From: an uncultured Gammaproteobacteria bacterium
Lineage (GTDB): Bacteria; Pseudomonadota; Gammaproteobacteria; Pseudomonadales; Porticoccaceae
DNA length: 64,000 nt
Direction: 5' to 3'
Assembly (NCBI GenBank): GCA_913058345.1
Contig: CAJXQR010000007.1
Coordinates: 124,001-188,000, forward strand
Position numbers and translations under genes: made by a program. Positions within the stretch are counted from its first letter, which is position 1. Each line of letters opens with the position of its first letter. Below the pieces are notes generated by a model that saw only the letters and a program-made list of their open reading frames with translations, ran no database searches and was not told where the DNA came from. Positions 1 through 10,166 of the stretch are shown here, in pieces.

Positions 1-2
1 AC

Positions 3-1775
3 GGCTCAATTCTAAACGCCAATCCACAAGCATCAAATGATCACAACATCCCTTTAGACGATATCAGTCACTACAACATGAGTGATTTCTATACTAACGT
101 GACCGAGCGGGAAGGCATTTTAAAAGAGATCGCTGAAACGGGAAAAGTAGAACAAAAGATTGTCCCCATAAAAGAGCTTAATGGTGATATAAAATCGATG
201 ATGCTATCAATTCAACCCATCACCTATCACGATCAACCAGCAATGCTTGCTATCGCTGTCGACATGACCAAACGATTTGAAATCGAGACAGCACTCAATG
301 AAGCGAAAGAACACGCAGAAACAGCAAGCCTTGCCAAATCTCAATTCCTCGCTAACATGAGCCATGAAATCCGCACACCCATGAACGCCATTCTTGGCTT
401 TACCAGCTTGTTATATGAACAAGTTCATGAGAAAAAACTAAAATCTTATATTAAAACGATTCAATCGGCCGGCAACAACTTACTCGTCTTAATCAATGAC
501 ATCCTTGATTTATCTAAAATTGAGGCTGGCAAATTAGAACTGGATAAACACCCCTGCAATCCAACAGAACTCATTAATTCCCTGGCAGATATTTTCAAAC
601 TAAAACTGGCCGAAAAAAATATTCGCCTTGACATCAATATCGATCCAACGATACCAGAGAATCTCTATTTAGACGCTACGCGCGTACGCCAAGTCTTGCT
701 CAACTTACTGGGTAATGCGGTCAAATTCACCCATCAAGGCGAAATACGTTTACAGGTATTGGCAGATTGTGAGAGCAAGACACCTAACACAGTTAATTTG
801 ATTATCCATATTCAAGATACCGGCATTGGCATATCCCAAGATCAACAACAGTATATTTTTGAAGAGTTCACACAATCTCATGAGCAAGATAGGAATCGCT
901 ATGGTGGCACAGGGCTCGGGCTATCCATCAGCAAACGGCTCATTGAAATGATGAACGGATCTTTATCCTTATCCAGCTCACTCGGTCAAGGCTCAACGTT
1001 TACTGTCACCTTACATGATATCGATATTGCATCCAGTGCCGCCTGTGCAGCGCTGAGTAATGAAGCCCCTGAAGATGAAAACTCACTCCTGTTTCTACCA
1101 GCAAAGGTTTTAGTTGTCGATGATGTCCAGGATAATCGAGAACTAATTGTTGAAAGTTTTTTAGCAACACCTGTGCAACTCATCACTGCTCAGAATGGCC
1201 TCGAAGCAGTCGAGCTAGCTAAGAGCCAGGCGTTCGATTTGATATTAATGGATATCCGCATGCCTGTTATGGATGGTTACGAAGCGGCACGTCAAATAAA
1301 AGAATTTTCTAGCACACCCATAATTGCTTTAACTGCCTCAGTTATGACAGATGAATTCCAGCAAATTAAAAGCCATAATTTTGATGGCTATCTAAGGAAA
1401 CCTGCAACGAAAAAAGAATTAACGGATGAGCTCTGCAAATTCTTACCTTTTGAAGTCAGCGCAGAAAGCCCCGAGCTGGGTATAGAGCACGAAATCAATG
1501 TATCAGATACGGAATACGAAGTATTGCCTTTCGCCGTCAAAAGACTCACCGCGCTATCTGAACACCATCAACACGTTTTACACAACAACAACATTTCAGA
1601 CATTCTAAAGTTTGCGGAGTCCTTAACAGCAGTATGCGAACAGTACCCCCTCGCGCCAATAAGCAGCTACGCCGAGCAACTCATCATGGAAATCGACGCT
1701 TTCGACATACCGGCAATAAAGCGCTCTCTTAACAACTACCCGAAACTCATCGAAGCACTGGAAAATTTGTTATAG
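3..1775 (+). CDS. Hybrid sensor histidine kinase/response regulator, 5'-truncated by window
   Basis: The frame is open from the window edge, so the N-terminus lies outside and 590 residues are visible. Numbered from the ATG at 78: the end of a PAS-like sensor (about 10-70), a HisKA dimerisation domain with LANMSHEIRTPMNAILGF (phospho-acceptor His about 96), an HATPase_c domain with N box LLNLLGNAVKF and G boxes DTGIGIS and GGTGLGLSIS, then a receiver domain with VLVVDD, acceptor Asp in LILMDIRMPVMDG and the conserved Lys in LRKP. About 110 further C-terminal residues have no domain I recognise. It should autophosphorylate and relay phosphate internally, probably to an outside HPt protein. The input signal and partner cannot be read here. 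Confidence 0.93.
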   Translation, partial: GSILNANPQASNDHNIPLDDISHYNMSDFYTNVTEREGILKEIAETGKVEQKIVPIKELNGDIKSMMLSIQPITYHDQPAMLAIAVDMTKRFEIETALNEAKEHAETASLAKSQFLANMSHEIRTPMNAILGFTSLLYEQVHEKKLKSYIKTIQSAGNNLLVLINDILDLSKIEAGKLELDKHPCNPTELINSLADIFKLKLAEKNIRLDINIDPTIPENLYLDATRVRQVLLNLLGNAVKFTHQGEIRLQVLADCESKTPNTVNLIIHIQDTGIGISQDQQQYIFEEFTQSHEQDRNRYGGTGLGLSISKRLIEMMNGSLSLSSSLGQGSTFTVTLHDIDIASSAACAALSNEAPEDENSLLFLPAKVLVVDDVQDNRELIVESFLATPVQLITAQNGLEAVELAKSQAFDLILMDIRMPVMDGYEAARQIKEFSSTPIIALTASVMTDEFQQIKSHNFDGYLRKPATKKELTDELCKFLPFEVSAESPELGIEHEINVSDTEYEVLPFAVKRLTALSEHHQHVLHNNNISDILKFAESLTAVCEQYPLAPISSYAEQLIMEIDAFDIPAIKRSLNNYPKLIEALENLL

Positions 1776-1919
1776 TTCTACGATTTTATTCTCTACAATC
1801 ACTTCTGATTTGAGCGCAATTTCTGGGTCTTTTTTAGACGGCACACCACAACTGTTCCTTGCTACTAGTATCCAGACCTTACAATAAGCCGAAAAATTCT
1901 TTTAATGATGGAAACCAAC

Positions 1920-3179
1920 ATGACAAGCAAACAAACATTAAGTGCCTGCCTGGTAAGCACCGGCGAAGAAGTACTACGTGGCGAAATCGCCGACGGCAAT
2001 AATCGCTTTCTTGCCACCACCCTCGGTGAACACGGCTTTAATATTGAAATGATGATGACGGCTGGCGATCGCCGTGAAGATCTAATGTTTGTCATGCGCA
2101 CTGCACTGGAGCGTGCCAATTTCCTGTTTATCAGCGGCGGCCTTGGCCCTACTGAAGATGATCTAACGGCAGAAATCGCCGCCGAACTCGCCGGCGTCGA
2201 ACGCACCTTCGATGAAGCAAGCTGGCAAGCCATTGTCGCCCTGTTCGCCAAATACAAACTCGACTGCGGCGAAAACAACCGCAAACAGGCCATGTTACCT
2301 GCTGGCGCAACCATATTGGCCAACCCTAATGGCACTGCACCAGGGTTTAGCTGCACCTTTGAACTCGACGGTGCAACGAAAACTATCGTGGCCCTCCCTG
2401 GCCCACCCCGCGAACTGCAGCCAATGCTTCACGCCTTTTTGGCAGAGCGAACCGGCGGTACTGTCGTCGCACAGGATGATTTGTTTATTCGCTTTTTAGG
2501 GCTGGGAGAATCTGATCTTGCCGAGCGCCTCGCCCCGTGGACGAAGGAATGGGGCGAAGTCAGCTTCCGTCAGGCATTCCCAGAAATGGAAGTCAAGCTC
2601 TACCGTCCGGATGCCAAGCGAGCAGCGGCGCTGTGCGACTTTGCTGAGCAACACCTTGGCGACTACCTCCTCGACTACTCTGCCCGATCCACCGCCGAGC
2701 TATTCACCACATTCATGCAGCAAGGTCGTGCCAAACTCGCCTTCGCTGAATCCTGCACTGGCGGTCTGGCAGCGAAAACTGTCACTGACGCAGCGGGCTC
2801 TTCTGATTATTTTCTGGGTGGTGTTGTATCCTATGCTAACGCCGTAAAAGAAGATTTTCTCGACGTATCTGCACAGACATTAAAAGAGGAAGGTGCCGTA
2901 TCGGAAGCCGTCGCTCGACAGATGGCGGAAGGCGCATTGGCTCGCTTTAACGCCGACATCAGCCTCAGTTTTACCGGCGTTGCTGGCCCAGGCGGCGGCA
3001 CCGAAGAAAAACCTGTCGGCACGGTTTGGATGGCAAAATCAAGCGCCACCGGCACGCAAGCCAAGTGTCTACACCTCATCTTAGAACGTGAGCATATTCG
3101 CCTCGGCGCTGTTTACCACGGCCTGCGCTGGCTAATGGAGGACTGGTTACCCACTTACAGAAACAACACCAGCAATTAA
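1920..3179 (+). CDS. cinA: CinA-family nicotinamide mononucleotide deamidase-like protein
   Basis: This is a full-length two-domain CinA protein of 419 residues. The N-terminal molybdopterin-binding-like (MoCF) domain carries SGGLGPTEDD and ALPGPPRELQPM. The C-terminal CinA domain carries FAESCTGGLAAK and VAGPGGGTEEKPVGTVW, typical of the PncC-type NMN amidohydrolase. Family members recycle pyridine nucleotides in the cytosol. The frame also offers ATGs at 1905 and 1908, but the ATG at 1920 is preceded by GGAA six bases upstream, so I prefer it. The dienelactone hydrolase gene follows after 19 bp and may be co-transcribed. Confidence 0.92.
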   Translation: MTSKQTLSACLVSTGEEVLRGEIADGNNRFLATTLGEHGFNIEMMMTAGDRREDLMFVMRTALERANFLFISGGLGPTEDDLTAEIAAELAGVERTFDEASWQAIVALFAKYKLDCGENNRKQAMLPAGATILANPNGTAPGFSCTFELDGATKTIVALPGPPRELQPMLHAFLAERTGGTVVAQDDLFIRFLGLGESDLAERLAPWTKEWGEVSFRQAFPEMEVKLYRPDAKRAAALCDFAEQHLGDYLLDYSARSTAELFTTFMQQGRAKLAFAESCTGGLAAKTVTDAAGSSDYFLGGVVSYANAVKEDFLDVSAQTLKEEGAVSEAVARQMAEGALARFNADISLSFTGVAGPGGGTEEKPVGTVWMAKSSATGTQAKCLHLILEREHIRLGAVYHGLRWLMEDWLPTYRNNTSN

Positions 3180-3198
3180 TTGAAAGGAGAAAAACATC

Positions 3199-3918
3199 AT
3201 GTCTATTCAACACCGCCTAGTAGAATACACCGACGGCGACACCTTGCTTGAAGGCTACCTCGCCTATGACGACGCCATTAGCGGACCGCGCCCCTGTGTC
3301 ATCATTGCTCACACCTGGGCTGGACGCAGTGATTTTGAGTGCGCTCAAGCCAACAAACTGGCGGCACTAGGGTACGTGGGTTTCGCGTTGGATATGTACG
3401 GCAAAGGCGTTTTAGGGAGTGACCCGGATGAAAACGGTGCCCTGATGAATCCCTTTATGGAAAACCGCCCCGCTCTGCAACAGCGCATGGCGGCGGCCTT
3501 ATCCACGGCCAGTCAACAACCTGAAGTCGACGCCGCGAAAATGGCCAGCACGGGGTACTGCTTCGGGGGTTTGTGCTCCCTCGATCTGGCCCGCACCAGT
3601 GGCGACATTCTCGGCGCCGTCAGCTTCCACGGTTTATTTTTGGCTCCGGGTAATACCGAAGGTAATAAAATCAGCGCCAAGGTGTTATGCCTGCACGGTC
3701 ATGAAGATCCGATGGTGCCCGTTGAATCGGTTATAGCGCTGGAAAAAGAGCTGACCGCAGCTGGTGCTGACTGGCAGATCCATGTCTACGGTAATACCCT
3801 CCACGCCTTCACCAACCCCGCTGCCGCCAGCCCGGAAATGGGTATGGCTTACAACGCCACAGCGGAACGCCGCTCGTGGGCAAGCTTAGTGAATTTTTTA
3901 GAAGAGATTTTTGAGTAG
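3199..3918 (+). CDS. Dienelactone hydrolase family protein
   Basis: An alpha/beta hydrolase of 239 residues. It shows the dienelactone hydrolase triad: nucleophile Cys121 in GYCFGG (Cys instead of Ser, as in this family), Asp170 in LHGHEDPMVP, and His202 in LHAFTNP. It lacks a signal peptide and should be cytosolic. A strong Shine-Dalgarno sequence (AAAGGAGA) precedes the ATG. The true substrate is unknown; the family ranges from chloroaromatic-pathway lactones to general carboxylesters. Confidence 0.9.
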   Translation: MSIQHRLVEYTDGDTLLEGYLAYDDAISGPRPCVIIAHTWAGRSDFECAQANKLAALGYVGFALDMYGKGVLGSDPDENGALMNPFMENRPALQQRMAAALSTASQQPEVDAAKMASTGYCFGGLCSLDLARTSGDILGAVSFHGLFLAPGNTEGNKISAKVLCLHGHEDPMVPVESVIALEKELTAAGADWQIHVYGNTLHAFTNPAAASPEMGMAYNATAERRSWASLVNFLEEIFE

Positions 3919-4030
3919 AGCTACGACGCAAATATTCAACGTTTTGTTCAGGGATGAACGCCGGAGTCAAAACCCTTAAGCCCTGGCTTGCGCTAGGTTC
4001 TGACTTCCAGGCAAATCAAAAAAGCCTGCC

Positions 4031-4055
4031 AATGCCATTTGACTAAAATGGCATT
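4031..4055. other. 10-bp inverted repeat upstream of the PEP-CTERM gene
   Basis: Arms AATGCCATTT (4031-4040) and AAATGGCATT (4046-4055) are perfectly complementary around a five-base loop. No T-tract follows on either side, so a terminator is unlikely. It lies about 90 bp before the choice-of-anchor I gene and could be an operator or an mRNA leader hairpin. Its role is not shown by the sequence. Confidence 0.45.
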
Positions 4056-4144
4056 GTTAAACTTTCTGCGACCCTCATCACAATTTTGCAACAATCATCC
4101 AATAGTGTTGGCACTTAAATTTTATCGACCACAAAGGTTTTCTG

Positions 4145-5764
4145 ATGAAAAAAAGTGCCATTGCATTATCCCTTATCCTTGTCGCTGGCTCCGCCAGCCA
4201 GGCTTTAGCAGCACCACTCGGGTTTCAGTACGAAGCCGTCTGGACACATCAAGCCGACGTCGCCGAAATAGTCGCTTATGAGAAGTCGACCGCTTTATTT
4301 TTTGTCACCGACTCCGATAACAATAGCTTGAATATAATCGACGCTAAAACAGGTGCTGATAAAGGCCGCATAGACCTCGGCGGCTCTCCCAACAGTGTAG
4401 CCATTAAACAGGGTGTGGTCGCTGTTGCGGTTGAAGGTAACACGAAAACCGATCTCGGAACGGTTAAGCTATTCAACGCCAATAGCGCACTCAGCTCTCC
4501 AGTTCTTCACTCTGTTTCCGTCGGCTCGCTGCCTGATATGCTGACCTTTACACCAGATGGGAAAAAAATCATTGTTGCGAATGAAGGCGAGGCAAGCTCA
4601 GGAATTGATCCAAACGGAAGCGTGAGCGTTGTCGATATATCGTCTGGAATCAGTAGCGCAACGACAGAGACAGTAGGCTTTACCGCTTTAAATGGCGACG
4701 AAGCTACACTCAAATCTCTTGGGGTCCGACTTTTCCCTGGCAAGTCCACCAGCCAAGACCTGGAGCCTGAATATATTGCGCTCTCCAAAGACGGCAGTAA
4801 AGCCTATGTCACCCTTCAGGAGAATAACAGTCTAGCCATTATAGATCTTAGCGATACCAGCAAGACACCCACGTTAGTTCCCCTCGGCACAAAAGACCAT
4901 AGCCTTTCAGGTCAAGGGCTTGATGCATCTGACAAAGATGGCATCGATCAGATCAATACGTTTAATCAACTGGCCGGCATGTACCAGCCTGATGCCATCG
5001 CCAGCTATAACATCGGCGGTAAAGATTTTTTAGTGACGGCAAATGAAGGAGACGCTAGAGATGAAGATTCACGCATTTCTAAGTTGACCTTAGATCCCAA
5101 TATCTTCCCGAATGCAACGGCCTTACAAAACGATGACGTACTCGGTCGACTACAAGTATCAAGCATCGACGGCGATACAGATGGTGACGGCGATTATGAC
5201 CAGCTTTTGTCGTATGGTGGCCGCTCATTTTCGATCTGGGACGACGCTGGAGCGCTTGTTTGGGATAGCGGCGATATGATTGAGCAACTACTTATTGACC
5301 AATTTCCAGCACTCTGGGCTGAAGGGCGGGAAGACAACAAAGGCCCTGAACCAGAGGGTGTCGCCATTCTGCAACTACTTGACCACTGGTTTGCCTTTAT
5401 CGGTCTGGAGCGCTCAAATGCCATTATGGCCTTCGATATCTCTGATCCTTCGTCACCTTTTTTCGTCGAACTTATTTCAAGCGTTGGCGATAGTGGTCCA
5501 GAAGGGCTTATCACTATTGGCGCGTCAGAGAGTTTTGATGGCAACAGCTACCTCGCTGTCGCCAACGAAGTAAGCGGCACAACAACGCTATACCGAGTCA
5601 GTGTTCCGGAACCTGCAAGTCTTGCGCTGATGTTTTTAGGATTAACTCTGATCTCGGGTCAACGTAAGTTCAATAAACACACGTCTAAAAACAAGCCATT
5701 CACCAAGCTGCTTCAGGCATCACAAAACAGCTGCGCTTCACGCACGTCCAGCGTGCCTTCGTAA
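4145..5764 (+). CDS. Secreted choice-of-anchor I family protein with PEP-CTERM sorting signal
   Basis: A secreted beta-propeller-like protein of 539 residues. An Sec signal peptide ([22 protein letters not shown]) is followed by repeats of the choice-of-anchor I / alkaline-phosphatase-like propeller type ([64 protein letters not shown]). Near residue 490 the motif VPEP, a hydrophobic stretch and basic residues form a PEP-CTERM signal, which an exosortase elsewhere in the genome would recognise. Oddly the frame runs on about 30 residues past the basic cluster and its last 52 bp overlap hisA on the other strand. The usual stop may have been lost. Function of the family is unknown; extracellular or biofilm roles are typical for PEP-CTERM cargo. 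Confidence 0.85.
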   Translation: MKKSAIALSLILVAGSASQALAAPLGFQYEAVWTHQADVAEIVAYEKSTALFFVTDSDNNSLNIIDAKTGADKGRIDLGGSPNSVAIKQGVVAVAVEGNTKTDLGTVKLFNANSALSSPVLHSVSVGSLPDMLTFTPDGKKIIVANEGEASSGIDPNGSVSVVDISSGISSATTETVGFTALNGDEATLKSLGVRLFPGKSTSQDLEPEYIALSKDGSKAYVTLQENNSLAIIDLSDTSKTPTLVPLGTKDHSLSGQGLDASDKDGIDQINTFNQLAGMYQPDAIASYNIGGKDFLVTANEGDARDEDSRISKLTLDPNIFPNATALQNDDVLGRLQVSSIDGDTDGDGDYDQLLSYGGRSFSIWDDAGALVWDSGDMIEQLLIDQFPALWAEGREDNKGPEPEGVAILQLLDHWFAFIGLERSNAIMAFDISDPSSPFFVELISSVGDSGPEGLITIGASESFDGNSYLAVANEVSGTTTLYRVSVPEPASLALMFLGLTLISGQRKFNKHTSKNKPFTKLLQASQNSCASRTSSVPS

Positions 5765-6441
5765 ATCGCACGGCCCGTTATGGCACCGAGAATGCCCGCT
5801 TCGCTCGCCGCTTTGAGGGCACGAATATCATCCATATTGGTAATCCCCCCAGAGGCAATGACGGGAATAGGCGAGGCCTTGGCCATAGCAACAGTGGCCT
5901 CGACATTCACCCCCTGCATCATGCCATCGCGATCGATGTCGGTGTAGACAATAGCGCTGACGCCATCGCTGGCAAAGCGCCTGGCCAGGTCAGTGGCTTT
6001 AACATCACTGACTTCGGCCCAGCCATCGGTGGCCACTAAACCCGCTTTGGCGTCGATGCCGACAATAATATGACCGGCAAATTGCTGGCACATTTGCGTA
6101 ACAAAATCGGGCTCTTCTACCGCTTTCGTGCCGATAATGACGAAGTCGACACCGGCCTGCAGGTAAGCCTCAATAGTTTCGCCACTGCGAATACCGCCGC
6201 CAATCTGGATTGGCAAATCGGGATAGCGTTTGGCAATGGCTTTCACCACTTCACCGTTCACGGGCTGCCCCGCAAACGCACCATTGAGGTCGACCAAATG
6301 CAGACGACGAGCCCCAGCGTCGACCCAGCGCCCGGCAACGGTAACCGGGTCGTCAGAAAACACAGTGGAGTCCTCCATACGGCCCTGACGCAGGCGCACG
6401 CATTCGCCGTCTTTAAGATCAATCGCGGGGATAATTAGCAT
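5713..6441 (-). CDS. hisA: HisA, phosphoribosylformimino-AICAR ribotide isomerase
   Basis: A (beta-alpha)8-barrel isomerase of 242 residues for the fourth step of histidine synthesis. It begins [17 protein letters not shown], with the catalytic Asp in PAIDLKDG, and has [20 protein letters not shown] and IPVIASGGI phosphate-binding segments. The frame extends to a TTG at 6459, but the ATG at 6441 matches the family start and has AAAGAGA about 8 bases upstream. It is last in a leftward hisB-hisH-hisA run. Its 3' end overlaps the convergent PEP-CTERM gene by 52 bp, and hisF, normally next, is absent here. Confidence 0.97.
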   Translation of the reverse strand: MLIIPAIDLKDGECVRLRQGRMEDSTVFSDDPVTVAGRWVDAGARRLHLVDLNGAFAGQPVNGEVVKAIAKRYPDLPIQIGGGIRSGETIEAYLQAGVDFVIIGTKAVEEPDFVTQMCQQFAGHIIVGIDAKAGLVATDGWAEVSDVKATDLARRFASDGVSAIVYTDIDRDGMMQGVNVEATVAMAKASPIPVIASGGITNMDDIRALKAASEAGILGAITGRAIYEGTLDVREAQLFCDA

Positions 6442-6513
6442 TGGGGTATTCTCTTTCAATAGGTTGAATCAATCGAACGATGAACGACAAACGATTAATA
6501 GGTGCCTGGCGCT

Positions 6514-7170
6514 TTAGTTTTCACCATCCCAGTTAACAAAGTTTTTCAATAATTGCAGTCCGGCGGTGTGGCTCTTTTCCGGGTGAAACTGCACGGCAAA
6601 AAGGTTACCCCGAGTCAGGGCGGCGGCAAACTGGGGGCCATAATCACACGTCGCGGCGACATCACTACTGCGTTCGGCCTCGACGTAATAACTGTGTACA
6701 AAGTAGAAGCGAGTATCTTGCGCAATGCCATGCCACACCGGGTGGTCGATGCTCTGGTGCACTTTATTCCAACCCATGTGCGGTACTTTTAAACGCTCGC
6801 CATCGGCTGCGTGCAGGTTATCGCCAAAATAGCGCACCTTGCCAGGTATGATATCGAGACAGTCGACCCCACCGTTTTCTTCACTGTGGCCCATCACGGC
6901 CTGCATGCCGACGCATATTGCCAACACCGGTTTTTCAGCGATGGCTGTTGCAACCAGGTCATCAAAACCCAGGCGACGAATTTCTGCCATGCAATCACGA
7001 ATAGCACCAACACCGGGGAAAACGACCTTGTCGGCCCGCGCCACTTCCATCGGGTCAGAGGTGACGACGATATGGTCGCCGGGCGCCACATGCTCCAGCG
7101 CTTTAGCGGCGGAATGCAGATTGCCCATACCGTAATCGAGAACGGCGATGCGGGTGCGAAAATCACTCAT
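6514..7170 (-). CDS. hisH: HisH, imidazole glycerol phosphate synthase glutaminase subunit
   Basis: A class I glutamine amidotransferase of 218 residues. The nucleophile Cys86 lies in AICVGMQ (most HisH have CLGMQ), and the His/Glu of the triad in FHPEKS near residue 197. [10 protein letters not shown] at the N-terminus is typical. It feeds ammonia to HisF, which is not in this window. It sits 72 bp before hisA and 41 bp after hisB in one probable transcription unit. Confidence 0.97.
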   Translation of the reverse strand: MSDFRTRIAVLDYGMGNLHSAAKALEHVAPGDHIVVTSDPMEVARADKVVFPGVGAIRDCMAEIRRLGFDDLVATAIAEKPVLAICVGMQAVMGHSEENGGVDCLDIIPGKVRYFGDNLHAADGERLKVPHMGWNKVHQSIDHPVWHGIAQDTRFYFVHSYYVEAERSSDVAATCDYGPQFAAALTRGNLFAVQFHPEKSHTAGLQLLKNFVNWDGEN

Positions 7171-7211
7171 AATTTTACTCGTTTGCTGTCACAGACTCAC
7201 CGCGACCCTGA

Positions 7212-7805
7212 CTACAGGGTGCCCTTGGTGGAAGGCATTAGCCCTGCCATGCGGGGGTCGGGGGCAAGGGCCATTCGCAATGCGCGACCAAAGGCTTTAA
7301 ACACCGTTTCAACCTGGTGGTGGGTGTTACTGCCACGCAGGTTGTCGATATGCAGCGTGGCGCCAGCGTGATTGACGAAGCCCTGAAAAAACTCCGACAC
7401 CAGGTCGACATCAAAATTGCCGACACGAGCGCGAGTGTAAACCACATCCTGGACTAAGCCAGGGCGCCCCGAAAAGTCGATAACTACCCGCGACAGCGCT
7501 TCATCCAGCGGCACATAAGCGTGGCCGTAGCGATAAATACCTTTGCGATCCCCCAGTGCTTTGGCCAGAGCCTGACCAAAGGTAATACCGATATCTTCCA
7601 CCGTGTGGTGATCGTCAATATAAGTATCACCCTTTGCCTGCACCGATAGATCAATTAAGCCATGGCGCGCGATTTGGTCGAGCATGTGCTCGAGAAAGGG
7701 CACGCCAGTATCGAAGTCAGCCGCTCCTGTGCCATCGAGATCAACGGCGACAGTTATTTGGGTTTCGAGGGTGTCACGACTCACAGTCGCCTTGCGTTCA
7801 CTCAT
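7212..7805 (-). CDS. hisB: HisB, imidazoleglycerol-phosphate dehydratase
   Basis: A monofunctional dehydratase of 197 residues for step six of histidine synthesis. [24 protein letters not shown] and [11 protein letters not shown] carry the conserved metal-binding His and Glu residues. The open frame continues to 8018, but the ATG at 7805 gives the family start ([12 protein letters not shown]) and has GGAG six bases upstream. The extension is noncoding leader. It is first in the hisB-hisH-hisA run and is divergent from the AsmA gene across about 235 bp that should hold both promoters. Confidence 0.97.
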   Translation of the reverse strand: MSERKATVSRDTLETQITVAVDLDGTGAADFDTGVPFLEHMLDQIARHGLIDLSVQAKGDTYIDDHHTVEDIGITFGQALAKALGDRKGIYRYGHAYVPLDEALSRVVIDFSGRPGLVQDVVYTRARVGNFDVDLVSEFFQGFVNHAGATLHIDNLRGSNTHHQVETVFKAFGRALRMALAPDPRMAGLMPSTKGTL

Positions 7806-8041
7806 TTTAGTCTCCGGTTCAGCCAGGCTTATAACAACTGTCGTCACAGCAACAGCCAGCCAGCGGGCATTATACGGACACACCCTTAAAGCGGCCAGCG
7901 GCCTGACAGACGGCACGGTGATTTCTCGAAAATTGAAACGAAAGCTCAGTTTTAAACGTGAGCTGTTGAACCCCTGCGATGTATCACGCTCTAATACTGC
8001 TAATTGGCAGCATATCACCTAAGCGATAAGGCCCCTTCTCA

Positions 8042-10162
8042 ATGAAAATCATTAAATGGATTCTTGGTACTCTTGCCGTACTAGTACTATTGGTCGCGAT
8101 AGGGCTCGCCTACCTTGTCTTTGCCGTCGACCCTAACAGCTACAAACCCCAACTGGCCGAGCTGGCACAAGAACAGGATATTACGCTCGATATTGACGGT
8201 GAACTCAGTTGGCAATTGCTACCCAACCTGGCTCTCAGCATTGGTGCCACCCGGATTACCAGTCCCCGCGCTGAAATACCGGCAATTAGCTTTGATCAAG
8301 TGGACCTCAGCCTTGCCTGGCTGCCTTTATTGCAACGGCAGTTATCGGTGAAGGCGATATATTTAGACGGCGCCGATATCCAACTCACCACAGCGGAACA
8401 AGCCGCCAATACGGCTGCTGCCCCGCTCGGCGCCGCCTCCAACACACACCAGCCTGACACTGCCGACACCACAGAAACCGACGATGCTCCCCCCGCTTTC
8501 ACGCTAGCAATTGAAAGTTTGGAAATTAGCAATAGTCGTTTGCAACTACCACCAACGGCTAATGCCACAAGCCCGCAGCAGTTAAGCGACATTAACCTGC
8601 ACATTCAAGGACTGAATCTTGACGGAGATATTTTCAAGCTCAAAGCCCGTTTTAACTATAGCGACCCCGCTCTGCCCGAGCCGATAGCGGTCGTACTCGA
8701 CACCGATGCGAGCGTGGCGCAAAACACCCAGGCCTTTACTCTGAGTAATACCGTGCTTGAATTATTACTCCCCAATAAACCGGCTATTGAAATGCGTGTC
8801 GGCGCCCTTTCCGCCGAGCAGCTGGATACCCCCCAGCTGCAAATATCGGACTTACAGCTCAACAGTGCAGGTGCCACCTTGCAGGCATCACTGTCAGCAC
8901 AAAGCGTCAACGATAGCCTGACTTTTGAGGGAGAAATAGACGTACCGCCGCTGGTTTTAAGCAAAGTGCTAACAAACTGGGCTATAGAACTACCCACATT
9001 TCCCGACCAACAAGCACTGCAACAAGCCAGTCTCAAGCTGAAGATTAAAGGCAATGAAAAATCAATATCCATTAGTCAGTTAGAGCTCACACTCGACGAC
9101 ATCACAGTGGCGGGCACTACAGAAATCGATCTCGGACCAACGCGCAAGGTAGCCCTGCAACTGCACAGCAGCACTATCGATTTAAATCGCTATATAAACA
9201 GCACTGACACCAGTAATACCGATGAAACACAAACTAACACGGCTACTAACACCGAACCCACATTAATTTTTGCCCCACTTGTTGCACCCCTGCTTTGGGT
9301 CGGCGACGGCAATGCCAATCTGGAGATTAGCCTCGACGGCGTCACATTCGACAGCATCGCAGCTGAAAAACTACAACTACAGGTCAAAGCTGCGAATAAT
9401 ATTGTCCAGGTTAAACAGCTAGCAGCCCATATATTTGATGGCGACATTAAGGCCACCGCTACGATTAACCTGCAGCGCAAAGAGCCACAAGTGCAGTTCT
9501 CTACGACGGTCAGCGAACTCGCTGTGGGCGAAGCACTGCTCGCCACTAGCGATGAAGCGACTCTGACTGGCAAACTGACGGCAACCTTGCAAGGCCAAAC
9601 CAGCGGTCACAATGCCGAGCAACTTCACCAGTCTTTACAGGCCAATGGCAAGATTGATCTCGTTAAACCTTACCTGACCACCTTCAATATTGAACGCAGT
9701 TATTGCGATATTGCCGCGCTTATCGAACGCATACCGAGCAAAAGCGACTGGCCCCAGGGCTCCAACCTCAATGACGTACAGGCTTCAATAAGGTTCAACG
9801 GCAAGCAAGTGTTGATTGAAAACTACACCGCCGGATTAGGCAATATTAGCCTCAGCGGCAACGGCCTTGTCGACCTCGGCACAGAGCGCTTCGACGTGCT
9901 GGCGGTTTCTCGACTCAACGGCGACCACACCAGCGAACAAGGCTGTCTGGTGAAAAGTAAACGGGTACGCGACAAAGATATTCCCATACGCTGCAAAGAC
10001 AGTTTTGCCGATGCGGGGGGTGGTAGCTGTAAACCCGACGGTGACTTTGTCAAACAAGTCCTGCAGGACAAATTATTCGACAAAATCGACGAAAAAAGTG
10101 GACTCAACGAAGAGTCTGAAGAGGCCTTAAAAGGCCTCCTAAAAGGTCTTTTGGGACGCTAA
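8042..10162 (+). CDS. AsmA family protein
   Basis: A 706-residue envelope protein with one N-terminal membrane segment (about residues 4-28, WILGTLAVLVLLVAIGLAYL) followed by a large periplasmic AsmA domain. FAVDPNSYKPQLAELAQE and the C-terminal duf-like segment with NFNIERS-type repeats and RFNGKQVLIENYTAGLG match AsmA. Family members form bridge-like tubes thought to move phospholipids between membranes. A low-complexity Thr/Asn stretch lies at about 385-402. It lies 4 bp before mutY, an arrangement also known in Pseudomonas. Confidence 0.9.
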   Translation: MKIIKWILGTLAVLVLLVAIGLAYLVFAVDPNSYKPQLAELAQEQDITLDIDGELSWQLLPNLALSIGATRITSPRAEIPAISFDQVDLSLAWLPLLQRQLSVKAIYLDGADIQLTTAEQAANTAAAPLGAASNTHQPDTADTTETDDAPPAFTLAIESLEISNSRLQLPPTANATSPQQLSDINLHIQGLNLDGDIFKLKARFNYSDPALPEPIAVVLDTDASVAQNTQAFTLSNTVLELLLPNKPAIEMRVGALSAEQLDTPQLQISDLQLNSAGATLQASLSAQSVNDSLTFEGEIDVPPLVLSKVLTNWAIELPTFPDQQALQQASLKLKIKGNEKSISISQLELTLDDITVAGTTEIDLGPTRKVALQLHSSTIDLNRYINSTDTSNTDETQTNTATNTEPTLIFAPLVAPLLWVGDGNANLEISLDGVTFDSIAAEKLQLQVKAANNIVQVKQLAAHIFDGDIKATATINLQRKEPQVQFSTTVSELAVGEALLATSDEATLTGKLTATLQGQTSGHNAEQLHQSLQANGKIDLVKPYLTTFNIERSYCDIAALIERIPSKSDWPQGSNLNDVQASIRFNGKQVLIENYTAGLGNISLSGNGLVDLGTERFDVLAVSRLNGDHTSEQGCLVKSKRVRDKDIPIRCKDSFADAGGGSCKPDGDFVKQVLQDKLFDKIDEKSGLNEESEEALKGLLKGLLGR

Positions 10163-10166
10163 ACAG

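Noticed and set aside
4109-4125. TGGCAC upstream of the PEP-CTERM gene as a sigma-54 -24 box
   Set aside because: The -12 GC at the required spacing is absent (TT instead).
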